From Narthecium ossifragum (Eukaryota; Streptophyta; Magnoliopsida; Dioscoreales; Nartheciaceae): a DNA stretch of 64,000 nucleotides. Below, one piece after another: positions 14,516 to 28,915 of the stretch (position 1 is the first letter of the stretch; every line of letters begins with the position of its first letter). The stretch is taken from contig OY986967.1 in the NCBI GenBank assembly GCA_963920575.1, forward strand, positions 2,198,527 to 2,262,526, given 5' to 3'. Made by a program: the position numbers and the translations under genes. The notes below the pieces were generated by a model. It did no database searches. It saw nothing but the letters and a program-made list of their open reading frames with translations, and was not told the DNA's origin.

Positions 14516-15352
14516 TTTTTTTTTTTTTTTGATTAGATAAGCCAAATGACTGAGTTACAAAAGAAAACAACAAAGGGAAGACTTAGCAGGGCATCAACAC
14601 GTAGCAGCCAACCACCGCGCCCAACGCGCCACCTCATGAGCGAATGAGTTGAGTTCGTGAGGAATGTGGAGGAAGCACGCTGTTACTGACTGCGAAGTCA
14701 CCCACCAAATCGCGCGCAAGACGCCCTCAAGCTCTCGCGGCCTCTCGAGCTTGCCATTAATGAAACCCACAGCAAGTAGAGAATCGGACTCCACTACCAA
14801 CCCACTCATTCCGCGCCGGCGAGCCTCCTCCAAACCTCCATGGATTGCCATCAGCTCGGCCTCCACGACCGATCCAACTTTTCGACGAGCACCCCACGTC
14901 CAAGCCGGTGTGGTCCCTCCTTCCAAGAAGCACACCGCCCCCAGCCCGGCAGTCCCATTGCTCAAGGCCGCATCTGAGCGGAGAGTAATCGATGGTAACC
15001 AAGTACCGGCCGGCACAATGGGCTTTTTGTGAGCCCCCTTAGCTGCCATGAATTCTCTAACTTGTCTTAAAATTACGCGGGCCAGCTGATCCGGAGACGA
15101 CCGCTTGTTCTCACAGACCACCGCGTTGCGCTCTTTCCACAACCACCAGAATGTGTAGGCGACTGTAGACTTCCATTCACCTTGATGGCTTCTTCCCGTG
15201 GACGATAAAAGCTGCCAGCATTCGTCGACAGAACCTGGATGAACCCTGCCAGCCTCAACACAACGCCAAACACCCATGGCGAAGGGACACTCCACGAAGA
15301 TGTGATTCATGGTTTCGTTATGAAGCCCACACCTCGCACAAACTGGGTCAGG
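14516..15352 (-). mobile_element. 5'-truncated LINE (L1 type) with poly-A tail
   Basis: A run of 15 T at 14516-14530 is the poly-A tail of a minus-strand LINE. The coding part (about 15352 down to 14594) gives the end of a zf-RVT domain (CGLHNETMNHIFVECPFA) followed by a plant RNase H domain. The RNase H part has RSDAALSNG, EAELMAI, VVESDSL and HIPHELNSFAHEVARWA, so the acidic catalytic residues are present. Reverse transcriptase and endonuclease are missing. The copy is absent downstream of GLR-C, so it inserted after the A/C duplication or was lost there. Confidence 0.88.
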
Positions 15353-15860
15353 GATAGAAGAGAAGGATTGAGATCAAAATCTCAAAAATGGAAGCCCCAC
15401 CAGAAAAACGCCACCGTGATCAAGAACCCATGATTGGCACCAATGCCGCAATATACACAATCCTAGCCAATGAATCCGCCAGCACCACAACCTCCCTCCG
15501 AAGAAGACAACCCAAACCTAGCAGCAGAGGTGTGGAGGTGGCAATTGGGCTTCTGGCCCAGGCCTGCATGGGCCCAATTCGTTGCAGGGCCGTGCCCTGG
15601 CCCAGGCCACACTTGGTTTGGCACGAGTTGACACGAACTACCAGCTAGGCACGAGCCAGGCATGCCTTAGGCCGAAGCCAGTGCCAACCACTCCAAACCC
15701 ACAACAGTCATCAGGGCCAGCCCATTGGTACCTTTACCTAATTACCTGCCAACTTCCTCAAGAACGGGCCTAAGCTCCGCCATCTCAACTGAGCAAAGCC
15801 GGAGCCATAAGAAAAGACGTCTGATCATCGCTTTCCTCAATAGAGTTTGAAATTTCCTTT
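15353..15860. repeat. Duplicated intergenic block between GLR-A and GLR-B
   Basis: The block is nearly identical to 46407-46912 between GLR-C and GLR-D. It holds GGCCCA- and GCACGAG-rich words. The open frames differ between the copies and are not believable genes. Its right end, GTCTGATCATCGCTTTCCTC, also occurs at about 5866 upstream of GLR-A. Confidence 0.75.
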
Positions 15861-16597
15861 CAACTTCTTGATGCTGATTGAACGAAAAGGATTTACTAAG
15901 AAGTTTTACATGCATGCTTCAAGTACACGCATAGTAGCTCATGGGCTCTGTCCTATTTCTTGATGTTGATTGGATGGTGCAATTGAATCCATAAAATGGC
16001 CTTTTAGATTCTTTCATACTAGTCAAACTGCTGGCGTAGATTCTATCTAGTTTCCTGATGTTAAGCTTCAAGTCTACACCCATGAGAATTGAATTCCCTC
16101 TTCTTGTGCTCTAATCCTTCATCCTCATTAATTATGTAGCGCCGTAAGGTCCATGCATTGCATTGGGAAGGTTACTTAAGAAGCTTCATACGATGTCATC
16201 GGAAAGGCTCAATCAATAACCATGAGAACTCACTCCTCACTTTCCTCTCTAATAGTATGAAATCTTGTTTTAATGTCATAAATAATAGACAATGACGTTT
16301 TATGACTTCAAGATTGAAGTTAGTCAATCTGTGGTGCTTTAGCGTCTCAAAATGCTATAAATTAATAATAGAGAATGATACTGATGAACAGTGCTGTCTT
16401 CTTGTTATATACTCTTAACTGCAACGGAGTTTATATATGATTCAATAGATCAATCTAAAATTAATAATCAACAAGAGTCGTGCTAAATGAGTGAATTTAT
16501 GTTTATATAGTTTGACATTCGTATCTTCACATCGTAATTACTTTTTCCTTGATCAGCTATATTATAGCCAAATCTTAAGAACGAAATAATTTTCCAT

Positions 16598-17100
16598 AGG
16601 GCGTGTTTGCTTTCTATGAAGTGGCTCGGAAGTCACTTTTTGATGTGAGTTCCAAAAAGTGACTTTCGAGGCACTTCAAGTGTTTGGTTGCTCGGAAGTG
16701 GAGCTGAAGTCACTGTAGCCAAAGCTGTCACTTTTTATTTCGACTTCGGGTCTTTTTGGCGTGAAGTAATTTGAAGTGGCATTTGAAGTGAGAAATAATA
16801 TTAATAATATTATACTATAATAAAATATTAATATACGTAGGTCTCACATATCACGTGTCACCTCATGATTGGTCCACGTCATCCAAAATAATATTATTTC
16901 TAATAATTTAATTTAAAAGTTATTAAATTATTAATATTTTAATATTAAAATATTATTTTAATGTTTTAATTTTAATATTTTTAAGTGACAAATAATGTTA
17001 ATAATATCATGCTGTAATAAAATATTAATATAAATGGATCCCACATGTCACGTGACACCTCGTGATTGGTCCACGTCATCTAAAATAATATTATTTTTAA
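16598..17100. mobile_element. Transposon-like insert replacing the proximal promoter of GLR-B
   Basis: The stretch begins GGGCGTGTTTGCTTTC, a typical start of hAT- or PIF-like MITEs, and replaces about 340 bases that are conserved upstream of A and D. The right part contains an imperfect direct repeat of about 110 bp (about 16793-16905 and 16992-17099) with the shared words CACGTGTCACCTC/CACGTGACACCTC and GATTGGTCCACGTCATC. No matching terminal repeat is visible on the right, so the element is incomplete. Confidence 0.6.
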
Positions 17101-17161
17101 TATAGGATACAAGGCCTCTTGTTTCTTTTATATATAGGATACAAGGCCTCTTGTTTCTTTG
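17101..17161 (+). promoter_or_regulatory. Duplicated TATA-box segment of GLR-B
   Basis: TATAGGATACAAGG followed by CCTCTTGTTTCTTT occurs at 17101 and again at 17133 (period 32). GLR-A and GLR-D have it once. The complete TATATATAGG box is at 17129-17138, about 73 bases before the ATG. Confidence 0.75.
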
Positions 17162-17201
17162 TAGAGTCTCTCCAGGCCTCTTGTGGAGGGGTTAATTTCC
17201 A

Positions 17202-20768
<3,567 letters not shown>

Positions 20769-21416
20769 ATATATATGCTCACTATTCTTCTTTTCTTCAA
20801 TTAGTTATGAGCATGTTGTCCTATCAATAATTATAGGTGGACAAATGCTTTACATATGTACTGAAACTCTACGAACTATCAGATCTCTGCAGGTGTGTAC
20901 CGTTCGATAGCATATTTCCACCTATGTTTCAGCACTTATTAGATGGTCTGGAAGGCATTCATGTACATGTATGTGCTGCATATTGCTAAAAGAAGAAAGA
21001 AAGAGTTTTACTCGAGAATCTCTTCTAGAGCTAGCTGTTAGGAATTCCGGCGGGGATCACACCAAGATGGGAGAGCACCAAAATAGAACTAAGAGGAGTG
21101 ACACCAGATTTAACGTGGAAAACTTTCCGACAAATCACTGCAAAGTAAAAACCACAGGAAGAGAGAAAACTTCAATATATGAGGAGATTTACAAGACTTG
21201 ATCTCTCAACTCTCACATATAAATCTCTCTCTACCCTCCCAAAATACATTCACTCAATAATGCCCTACTTTCTATCAAGCCCCCAAAGACCTCTCTCTCG
21301 GGTTTCTGATATCAAGCCACACCCCTTAGGATTACACACTAATCCTATTTATATCCACTAATTAACCCACACTCGGATTAATCTGGACCCTTAAATTTTT
21401 CCCAGATTCCGCAAAG

Positions 21417-21687
21417 GATCGATCTTCTTGAATGAAAGGATTGATCCTTTCATTCCGTAGAAAAGACCGCCCCGAAGATGATCGATCCTTTTGAGGGTAA
21501 AGATCGATCATCAAAAACACGCTCCCTGTCATGGAAAAAATCGCCTGAGAGGATCGATCCTTATAGAGGAGACGATCGATCCTTACAGAGCAGAGGATCG
21601 ATCCTTTCCATCCCAGCTCTCTGTCGTGGGAAGAGGATCGATCCTTTCCAAGCAAAGGATCGATCCTTTCCAAGCAAAGGATCGATC
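21417..21687. repeat. GATCGATC array on a 22-bp lattice (copia 3' LTR, copy 2)
   Basis: Sites start at 21417/21439 (the second mutated to GATTGATC), 21480/21502, 21552/21574/21596 and 21636/21658/21680. Two groups have grown to three sites, still exactly 22 bp apart. The TATA box on the minus strand lies to the left, so this is U3. Confidence 0.93.
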
Positions 21688-22470
21688 CTTTGTCTTCCTG
21701 CAACTTTATTTTTCCAGCATCGCGCGTCCTCGTCGCTTCTCGTCGACGTCTCTTGTCAACATCTCTCATGGGGAGGGATTTTCCCAACAAGCTCCCCCTC
21801 CCGACTCATGAGAGGCCAAAAACCCCGTCGAGCTCTTACTAGCTCGGACTTTACAACCCGTCGTGCCACATTCAAGCCATTGTGCCTCGTGACTCGGCCT
21901 CCACATCGAGAAACAATCTTCACTGTTGAAACTCGGACTTTGCACCTCCTCTTGTGCTGCGCTTCTTCAAGTCATTGCGCCTCATGACTCTGAAGACTCC
22001 ATCGACCCCATCGAACTCTTGATGTTGCAATCAAGACTCGGACCTCCATACACTCTGTCGTGCCACCATTCGAGCCATCATACCACATGACTCGGCCTTT
22101 CCAATCGCTTCGATCCATCGGAACCTCCATCGTACCTCTAGTACGGAAGCTCCCCCGTAATGACACACACATCGTTGTCGAGTGTCACTGCGTTGTTGCT
22201 TTTCTCATCATCCTCCTTGACCTTCCTATTAGCAAGATCATCCTTTTACTTCCTGCATCGCCGCTTGACGTGGCCTTCCTTTCCGTAGTATTAATAAGTA
22301 ACTGTCTTTCCTCTGATCTTGCCATCCTTCCCTTTCCTCTCTACCAAATGCGCCTCCGAGACAAGCTCATATGTTGACCTCTTTCTCAAGGCATTGGAGA
22401 GCAGGGCCGCCGTGACTTCCTCTGTCTCTAGGGTCTCCTTCCCATAGAGTAATGTAGTCACCAAATGCTC

Positions 22471-22947
22471 CTAGGAAGGTGGAAGAGACGCCAAAAGGAG
22501 GAGGGCCTTGTCTTCATCATCCACTGTGACCTCCACGCTCAACAACTGGGTGATGATCCTATTGAAGGTGTTCAGGTGCTCTATCAGATCTGAACCTTCC
22601 TTCATCCTCAAGGTGTACAGCTGTTGTTTCAGGAACAGTTTATTCGTCAGAGATTTAGTCATGAACAAACTTTCTAACCTTGACCACAACCCTGCAGCCT
22701 TGTCCTCATTGATGACGTTATACATAACCTCATCCGCTAGGCAGAGCCTGATGGTGCTCACCGCCCTCATCTCGATCTCCTCCCAATCGTCGTCCTTCAT
22801 AGACTCCGGCTTCTTTCCCTTCAGGGCCTTGTAGAGACCCTGCTGCACCAGGATATCCTTCACCCGCTGCTGCCATAAGCCGAAGTTGCTTCTCCCATCG
22901 AATCGCTCAACCTCGAAACGAGAAGCTGAGGCCTTCCCCGCCATCAC
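22471..22947 (-). pseudogene. Ty1-copia gag remnant with premature stop
   Basis: The frame matches the first 158 residues of the gag at 4874-5701 (RFDGRSNFGLWQQRVKDIL near the start). After LASLPPS a TAG replaces the tyrosine codon of the sister copy, so the frame ends before the zinc knuckle. More gag-like sequence follows to about 22190 with further damage. It could not give a full gag protein. Confidence 0.85.
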
Positions 22948-23364
22948 AAACTATTGGACCAATGAACCTGGCTCCTAATACCACTTGTTAGGAATTCCGG
23001 CGGGGATCACACCAAGATGGGAGAGCACCAAAATAGAACTAGGAGGAGAGACACCAGATTTAACGTGAAAAACCTTCCGGCAAATCATCGCAAAGGAAAA
23101 ACCACAGGAAGAGAGAACTTCAATTTATGAGGAGATTTACAAGACTTGATCTCTCAACTCTCACATATAAATCTCTCTCTACCCTCCCAAAATACATTCA
23201 CTCAAGAATGTCCTACTTTCTATCAAGCCCCCAAAGACCTCTCTCTCGGGTTTCTGATATCAAACCACACCCCTTAGGGTTACACACTAACCCTATTTAT
23301 ATCCACTAATTAACCCACACTCGGATTAATCTGGACCCTTAAATCTTTCCCAGATTCCGCAAAG

Positions 23365-23529
23365 GATCGATCTTCTTGAATAAAAGGATCGATCCTTTCA
23401 TTCCGTAGAAAACACCGCCCCGAAGATGATCGATCCTTTTGAGGGTAAAGATCGATCATCAAAAACACGCTCCCTGTCATGAAAAAAATTGCCTGAGAGG
23501 ATCGATCCTTATAGAGCAGAGGATCGATC
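23365..23529. repeat. Three GATCGATC pairs at 22-bp spacing (copia 5' LTR, copy 2)
   Basis: Starts are 23365/23387, 23428/23450 and 23500/23522. The right part of the array seen in the partner LTR has been lost by deletion, which explains the shorter LTR. Confidence 0.92.
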
Positions 23530-23569
23530 CTTTCCATCTCTCATGGGGAGGGATTTTCCCAACACTAAC

Positions 23570-23932
23570 TAGGCAGTATTCTTGCTCCTCTGGTATATAT
23601 ATATCATTTTTGTCAACAAACCCATGCTACTACCACCAGTCGGCTCGTAACCTCTTACGTATGACAGCTTGCGAGAGATTTGTGATTGCACGGGTGATTA
23701 GCCATCGTAAGTCAATGTAAAATACTAAATGAAAGTTTTAGTAAATAAATATAAATATGTAATACATATTTATATTATACATGTCACTTGCCAGTATAAT
23801 AAACCAAGGGACTCAAAAGTCTTTGTTAGTAAATCTGCTGTAGAAGAGCAGATCGCCAATTTGATCAAAGGATTAGACCTTTCCAAACGATTAGGACAAT
23901 CTTATGTCGGCGACCGATCACCCTAGAGTGTT
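23570..23932. other. GLR-B downstream intergenic DNA
   Basis: This matches the DNA downstream of GLR-D (about 51805-52115). It is AT-rich with a short TATATATA run and no gene that I can support. Confidence 0.6.
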
Positions 23933-25775
23933 GTTTTTTTTGTGAGAAATTGAGATCCTTTGGTCTATAGGAAAACTACTATATTAAACTCTATAGCTGG
24001 AAGAGAATATTGTCTGGTTTGAAGAGAGTCCTAATTTGAATCTGAAGGTAGATAACAATTTTGCCTACTTCTGGAACTGAGGAAACAAAACAATGAACTG
24101 CCTCAAAGCTGGGACACTATCCCCCCCACCCGGCCTCTCTCGGGGCTTCTACACAAAACTTGGCCGACCACCGGCCCCTCGTGGCCCTCGCAAGGCCATC
24201 AACCTCCTCATTATCCTCTCTTGGTACGAACCGTACATGAATCTCTTTTAGCTGGGCTGCATTCCAACAAAGTCCTTGCAGTCGGCCGCTTAGAGAACCA
24301 GATCATTGTTTCCTCCCATTAACACATTCAACCATGTCCTTGGAATCAAACTCCAACAACACCCTCTTGCAGCCTCGGCTCCTGGCGATATCTACCGTCC
24401 ACTCCATGGCATATAGTTCAGCATCCCTAGCCTAATTAGCTCCCCCCTTGTCGAGAACCACCATTCTTTCCCTCCATAGGCATTACAGCAGACAACACCC
24501 AAGCCCGACTCTCCTTGAAGGAAGGAGGCATCGCATTTGATAGTAAAGAAATCCCTCCATGTCTCTCTAGTCGCCCAAACCTCTTGCATGTACTTCCCTT
24601 TCTTTAGTTGCCACTCTTTTGCAAGCAACAAGATGGTCTTCGAGAGTTTCTCCGGTGACTCTGCCTCCCCATCGAAGAGCATTCTACTCCGGTCCTTCCA
24701 CAATATCCACAGCCCATAACCGATCTTCCCTTTCCTTAATTGCCATTCTTCCGATCTCTGGGAGGTTGATAGCACCCTCTCCCAATCTCTCAAAGCCTCT
24801 GTTCTCCTAACTTCCCCATCCTTGTAGACACCGTGTGCCAAACCTCCCTTGACTTTTCACAATCCACAAAGAGGTGAAACTGAGACTCTCTTTGTTCCTT
24901 GCATCTCGGACACTCCGCGTCACATGCTGCCTTCGCGTTGAATAGGGCCCCCCTCGTCGGCAATTTCCAATGGCGAAGCTTCCACAAGAACGTACAAACT
25001 CTAGGCCCAAAGGGCCCTTTCCATATGCAATCCCATCTTAACTCCGAGTTCCCCTCCACCGCTGCAACCTTCCTCTGTTCTGAGATAAATTTATAGGCGG
25101 AGGAAGAAGATATTCGGCCTCTAGCTTCATGAACCCACACCTCTTGGTCGATCGCTCCCATTGAAGCCACGTTTACCGTAAGGATTTACTCTGCTATGCA
25201 CGACGAAAACAGCCTGCAAACTTTCCGTCGGCTCCATAGTCCATTCCTCCCGATGAGCTTCCCCACCCTCATCCGATCCAAATTCACCTCCATCGTGCTC
25301 CATATTGCAAGACTCCGTGGAGCCACTCCTCCCTGATCCTTAGAGCCGCATACCACATACCATCTGACATTGGAGAGACCGGACCGCTGGCCATCCCAAA
25401 GAAAAGCTCTCCCCATCTTCTCTATTTTCTTTAGAACCCCTCCCAATATATCCGTCGTCGTCATCATATAAACCGGCAACGCTTGGATCACATGGTGAAG
25501 GAGTGTGATTCTCCCCGGGAGGGAAAGACGAGAACCACTCCATCTAGAGAGCCTATTCGCCATCTTGTCCAAGAGCTCACTGAAGTGCTCTCTCCGGAGG
25601 TGCCTCCCGCTGATCAGGACCCCGAGGTACTTCCAAGGCCACGTCGCTTTTGCCATATGTAACAATCTGCATATCCGGGTCCTCCTTCCATTCCCAAGCA
25701 CCGGAGATATCTTCGCACCGGACTTGACGGGATTTAGCGCCATAATATATTCATACGGGGAAGTGACGTCTAAAT
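23933..25775 (-). mobile_element. 5'-truncated LINE (L1 type), copy in unit 1
   Basis: On the minus strand, coding blocks run from the end of reverse transcriptase (YLGVLISGRHLRREHFSELL, then LSLPGRITLLHHVIQALPVY) through zf-RVT (CPRCKEQRESQFHLFVDC). They end in RNase H (IKCDASFLQGESGLG, AELYAMEW, FVPREDNEEVDGLAR). A T run at 23933-23941 may be the residue of the poly-A tail. Frames are broken: a TAA near 25187 ends the reverse transcriptase part, and there is a shift near 24800. The second copy is at 52121-53965. Confidence 0.88.
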
Positions 25776-25861
25776 AGATTGAACGTTTTCACAACAATTA
25801 ATATATTCCCTGGCAACAAAAACATTTGCAGACAGAAAACAGGGTTTACAACTACTAGATA

Positions 25862-25960
25862 AGCTGATAATGGCACCCACCTCCACGAGGGGAAGACACT
25901 CGATTCGAACAATTAAAGGAAAGGAGCGCCTTACCAACTCACCGAGGAGTTGTTGGTCTC
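25862..25960 (-). mobile_element. tRNA-derived SINE-like element (minus strand)
   Basis: Read on the minus strand, GTGAGTTGGTAAGGCGC (A-box-like) is followed about 30 bases later by GTTCGAATC (B box), the internal RNA polymerase III promoter layout of tRNA-derived SINEs. There is no full tRNA fold. The copy recurs at about 54052-54150. Confidence 0.5.
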
Positions 25961-26098
25961 AACTCCCACAGATTTTCAAAGAACTTCATCGTCATATTAG
26001 AATCTTGTTCATTAACCATCACACAAATATTGCAAGCATTTAGTCTTTTCAAGCAAAACCTATGAAAACAATAAGCAGGGCAATTCTTTGTAGCTAAA

Positions 26099-26740
26099 AA
26101 GCAGGTCCACCTCTCTCTCTATTTTGTTTCCTTGAGACTTAGATCAAGAACCCCACATTCACATAAGAATAGCAACCGATACAGTACAAAGTCCCAAAGA
26201 CAGTGCTATATAGATATCAAGTTCTGTATAGAACCAAGTCATTGCCTGCCTAAAGTGTCTGTAGCTTTCCCTGAAATACACCCACATATCTCTTCCTCGA
26301 AAATATTCGCAAATACTTGTAATCTTGCAAAACTTTCGTCTTTCAATCTATTTAACTTGGAAAATCATCATAAAATTTCTTTTGATGTATTTAAAAGTAA
26401 ATCTTACTTCATGAATTCTTGATTATGATTCACATCATTTAGGCTGATTTCTTTGTTCCATCTTTTCAATCTTCAGAAGGTTTACAACACAATACACAAC
26501 AGCAACACAGGTGCCAACAAAATGAGATATATTATTATTTAGTTCCTTTGAAAGATGTACCTAGCAATAACTGTCCCAACAAGGTTTACATACTAGCTTT
26601 TGCTCAAGAAACTAAGAACTAGTGCCAACAAACCACTTGCCGCATCATCAAAAGAAACCAGAGAAAACAAGGGCTATGATCAAATATTCAATTGGAACAT
26701 ATATTTGGCACACTAAGAATACAAAGCTACACAATATGCT
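26099..26740. repeat. Copy 1 of the DGK 3'-flank segment
   Basis: It matches 1-979 and 54290-55030. Relative to the other two it has lost about 75 bases after GATTTCTTTG (near 26454). Homology stops at 26740, where a gypsy fragment begins. Confidence 0.88.
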
Positions 26741-27470
26741 TGTGGATGGACGAAAACGCCGCACTTCATCCGCAATCTCCTCATGCAGACCGCCCAAGAA
26801 CGAGCCAATCAAAGCTGACTCAGGCCAACCGTTCACCCTGTTAGCAAGCGCTTCAAATTCCTGTAAGTAATCTCGGAGGGCACCTTTCTGGCACAGCCGA
26901 CCCAGAGCCTCGTCGTAATTGATGTAATTTGTTTTGCCAAACCGGGATTTTAACTCACGAACCAAGGCGTCCCAGGTCAAAGGAAGTTCGGCGTCTCTGT
27001 ACATGCATTGTGTCCACTGCCACCATTGGTTTGCCTCCCCTTCCAGGTGGAAAGAAGCCCAACGCACGCGATGCTCGAGCGGCGTGCCGTTGATGTCAAA
27101 AAACTGCTCCGCCCGATTCAACCAGACGGTGGGATCCTCGCCGGAGAAGTGGGGGAACTCTAGCTTGAGTTGATGTCGGCCGGCGTCAAAACCGCCCTCA
27201 TCCTGAAGGAACAGGCGCCCGCCCCCAGAACCCCGGCCGGATCCATGGGAACCCGACGAGCCTGCTGACCGGGCCGCAGAGGCTTGCTGAAGAGCCAGAG
27301 CCTCCAACCGAGTGAGGACCTCGTCCAACCGGCCATCCACCCCTTGAAAACGACCCTCCAAACCGCCGAACTTGACCTCGAGAAGCCGCAGCCGATCTTC
27401 CGACGCCGAAGCCGCCTTGTCCACGGACTCATGGAGCGCACGGAGTTGAACAGTGACGTCCTCCATACCT
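26741..27470 (-). pseudogene. Ty3-gypsy gag, truncated
   Basis: The minus-strand frame has a coiled-coil-like N-terminus (residues with repeated LEVK, LEGR, LEAL heptads) and a Gly/Ser linker. The retrotransposon gag core follows: LEFPHFSGEDPTVWLNRAEQ, then LEGEANQWWQW, then LRDYLQEFEALANRV. The start is probably the Met before EDVTVQLRAL near 27470. The frame runs out into host DNA at 26741, so the zinc knuckle and everything after it are missing. Confidence 0.85.
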
Positions 27471-27980
27471 TCTTCAAGAACCTCCAGTCGTTGTCCATGC
27501 GTAGGGTTAGTCGTGGCCCAGGAACGACGAAATCTGATACCACTTGATGAGATAGAAGTAAGGATGATGGAAGCAGAGGATGGAATAGAGATAGGAACGG
27601 GAATAGAGGGTGGAACAGAGAAGATGAGAACAGGGAGAATAATAGCAGAGATCAATTCCTCACTTGATGGCTGAGGTAGCCCCGTGGTCCAATCAATGGC
27701 TGGACAAAACCCCTACTCATTTCTCATTCAATGAAGAAGAAGACAATAGTTGATAACCTCCTAACCCTAGACTCCAAAGACCTCTATTTATACTTATGCA
27801 ACTAGACACCCAATCGAATCTAAACTCCTCCTACGAACCAGCCCCTACTAATTAACTTGGACTCAATCATTACTCCCTTAATTAACTAGGACTCAATCAT
27901 TACAACCAACTTGACTCAACTGATATTAAAAATACTTGGGATTAGGCCTTGATGATCGCCCAGATCTTCTGATCGTATCA
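26741..27980 (-). mobile_element. Ty3-gypsy 5' LTR plus gag fragment
   Basis: On the minus strand a 5' LTR (27545-27980, TGATACGATC to CTATCTCATCA) is followed by the primer-binding site TGGTATCAG (27534-27542) and a gag frame cut off at 26741. There is no pol and no second LTR. About 260 bases of host flank present in the third copy (55031-55290) are missing, so the deletion removed both element and host DNA. Confidence 0.85.
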
Positions 27981-28915
27981 TATTAACTTACTACAGAATT
28001 ACTAATTTTCCTCATAGAAAACAACTTTGGTCAGTATAACTAGAAATTCCTTCGAAAGTATACCTGAGACCATGGTAAGTTGGCTGATCTACTCTCCAAC
28101 CAACATTAGTGACTGAAAGGGTACCCTCTTAATCTCCACAAATGTTGAATACTCCCTCTTAATTGGCTGCTTCCATGGCTCCCCATCCATTTGCATGTAT
28201 GTGATGCTGGACCAAGTCCAGATCCAGACCTGGCTGAGCCCGACGTGGAGAGGCTTCCTAAGCGATTCGGTCGCGTTCGAACGCCATCCGTCCGACTCAG
28301 ATCTCCATACGACCGTGACCGTCAGATGGGCATAAGTTTCGACCCCGATGTCCGATCGGGGCGTACGACCAGCCGTTTCGACCGGCTCGACGAGGCCGAC
28401 GAGATTCATCGGAGTTCGAAGATCTCTCCATGACCTGGGCCTCCAAATCTCCATATTCCTTTTCCTTATGGCTTAAATTTCTGTTTTTGTGTAAAACTTT
28501 TCTTTTTAGACAGGTTATCGGTCTTTCTATTTTGAACAGGTTTTCCTATTTCTAACCGGTTTTCTTCTTCCTTAATTCCGGGTTAGTTATTAGGGTTGAG
28601 TTAACTCCTGTTTTGAATCCATGTGTAAGTTGGTCTCTCCTTATCATATAAAAGGAGTTTTAGGGTTTGTAATGGGACTTTTTGGGCTTCAGTAAAATTC
28701 GAGTGGTTTTCTCCTCTTGAGAATCCTGGTTGTCTCTCCCATCGAGAGGTTGGTTGTCTCTCCCGACGAGAGGCTGTCACGTTTATCCTGCGCCAGTATG
28801 CCTGATTCCACTGACCACCTCGGATTTCCAGTTTAATAGCAGCAGCCTGAAAGTTACCAACAGTAAAACTTTGCTTTGATGTTCTATCTTTAAGTAACCC
28901 ATCAGTTGGAAGCTG
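27981..28915 (-). pseudogene. DGK: Duplicate of the last DGK exon, split by a solo LTR
   Basis: The pieces 27981-28201 and 28801-28915 match 55296-55636. They contain the terminal exon of DGK (coding 28846-28801, then 28201-28089 with the stop at 28089-28091). The C-terminal peptide [20 protein letters not shown] is unchanged. The rest of the gene is missing beyond 28915, so this is a truncated duplicate marking the right edge of the duplicated unit. It cannot make a kinase. Confidence 0.92.
28202..28795. mobile_element. Solo LTR, 594 bp, inside the DGK exon copy
   Basis: It starts TGATGCTGG and ends TGCGCCA and is flanked by the 5-bp duplication GTATG (28197-28201 and 28796-28800). The intact DGK exon at about 55519 is the empty site. 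A TATATAA-like sequence (CATATAAAAGG near 28645) suggests plus orientation. No internal region remains. Confidence 0.93.

Larger units (their letters stand above)
21036..23564 (-). mobile_element. Non-autonomous Ty1-copia element with both LTRs (copy 2)
   Basis: LTRs at 21036-21789 (3' LTR, 754 bp) and 22986-23564 (5' LTR, 579 bp, with an internal deletion) bracket about 1.2 kb holding a partial gag and no pol. Target duplications are CTAGC (21031-21035) and CTAAC (23565-23569), differing by one base. The same place downstream of GLR-D (near 51803) has the uninterrupted GCTAGCTAGGC. The insertion is therefore present only at GLR-B and probably postdates the B/D duplication. A primer-binding site TGGTATTAGGAGC (minus) lies at 22971-22983 and a polypurine tract follows 21789. 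Confidence 0.92.

Noticed and set aside
25862..25960. A true tRNA gene
   Set aside because: A- and B-box-like words are present, but no cloverleaf or anticodon arm can be formed; a SINE head is more likely.
28191..28433. 80-aa plus-strand ORF rich in Arg/Pro
   Set aside because: It lies inside the solo LTR and opposite the DGK exon copy; no domain and no conservation in the parent exon.
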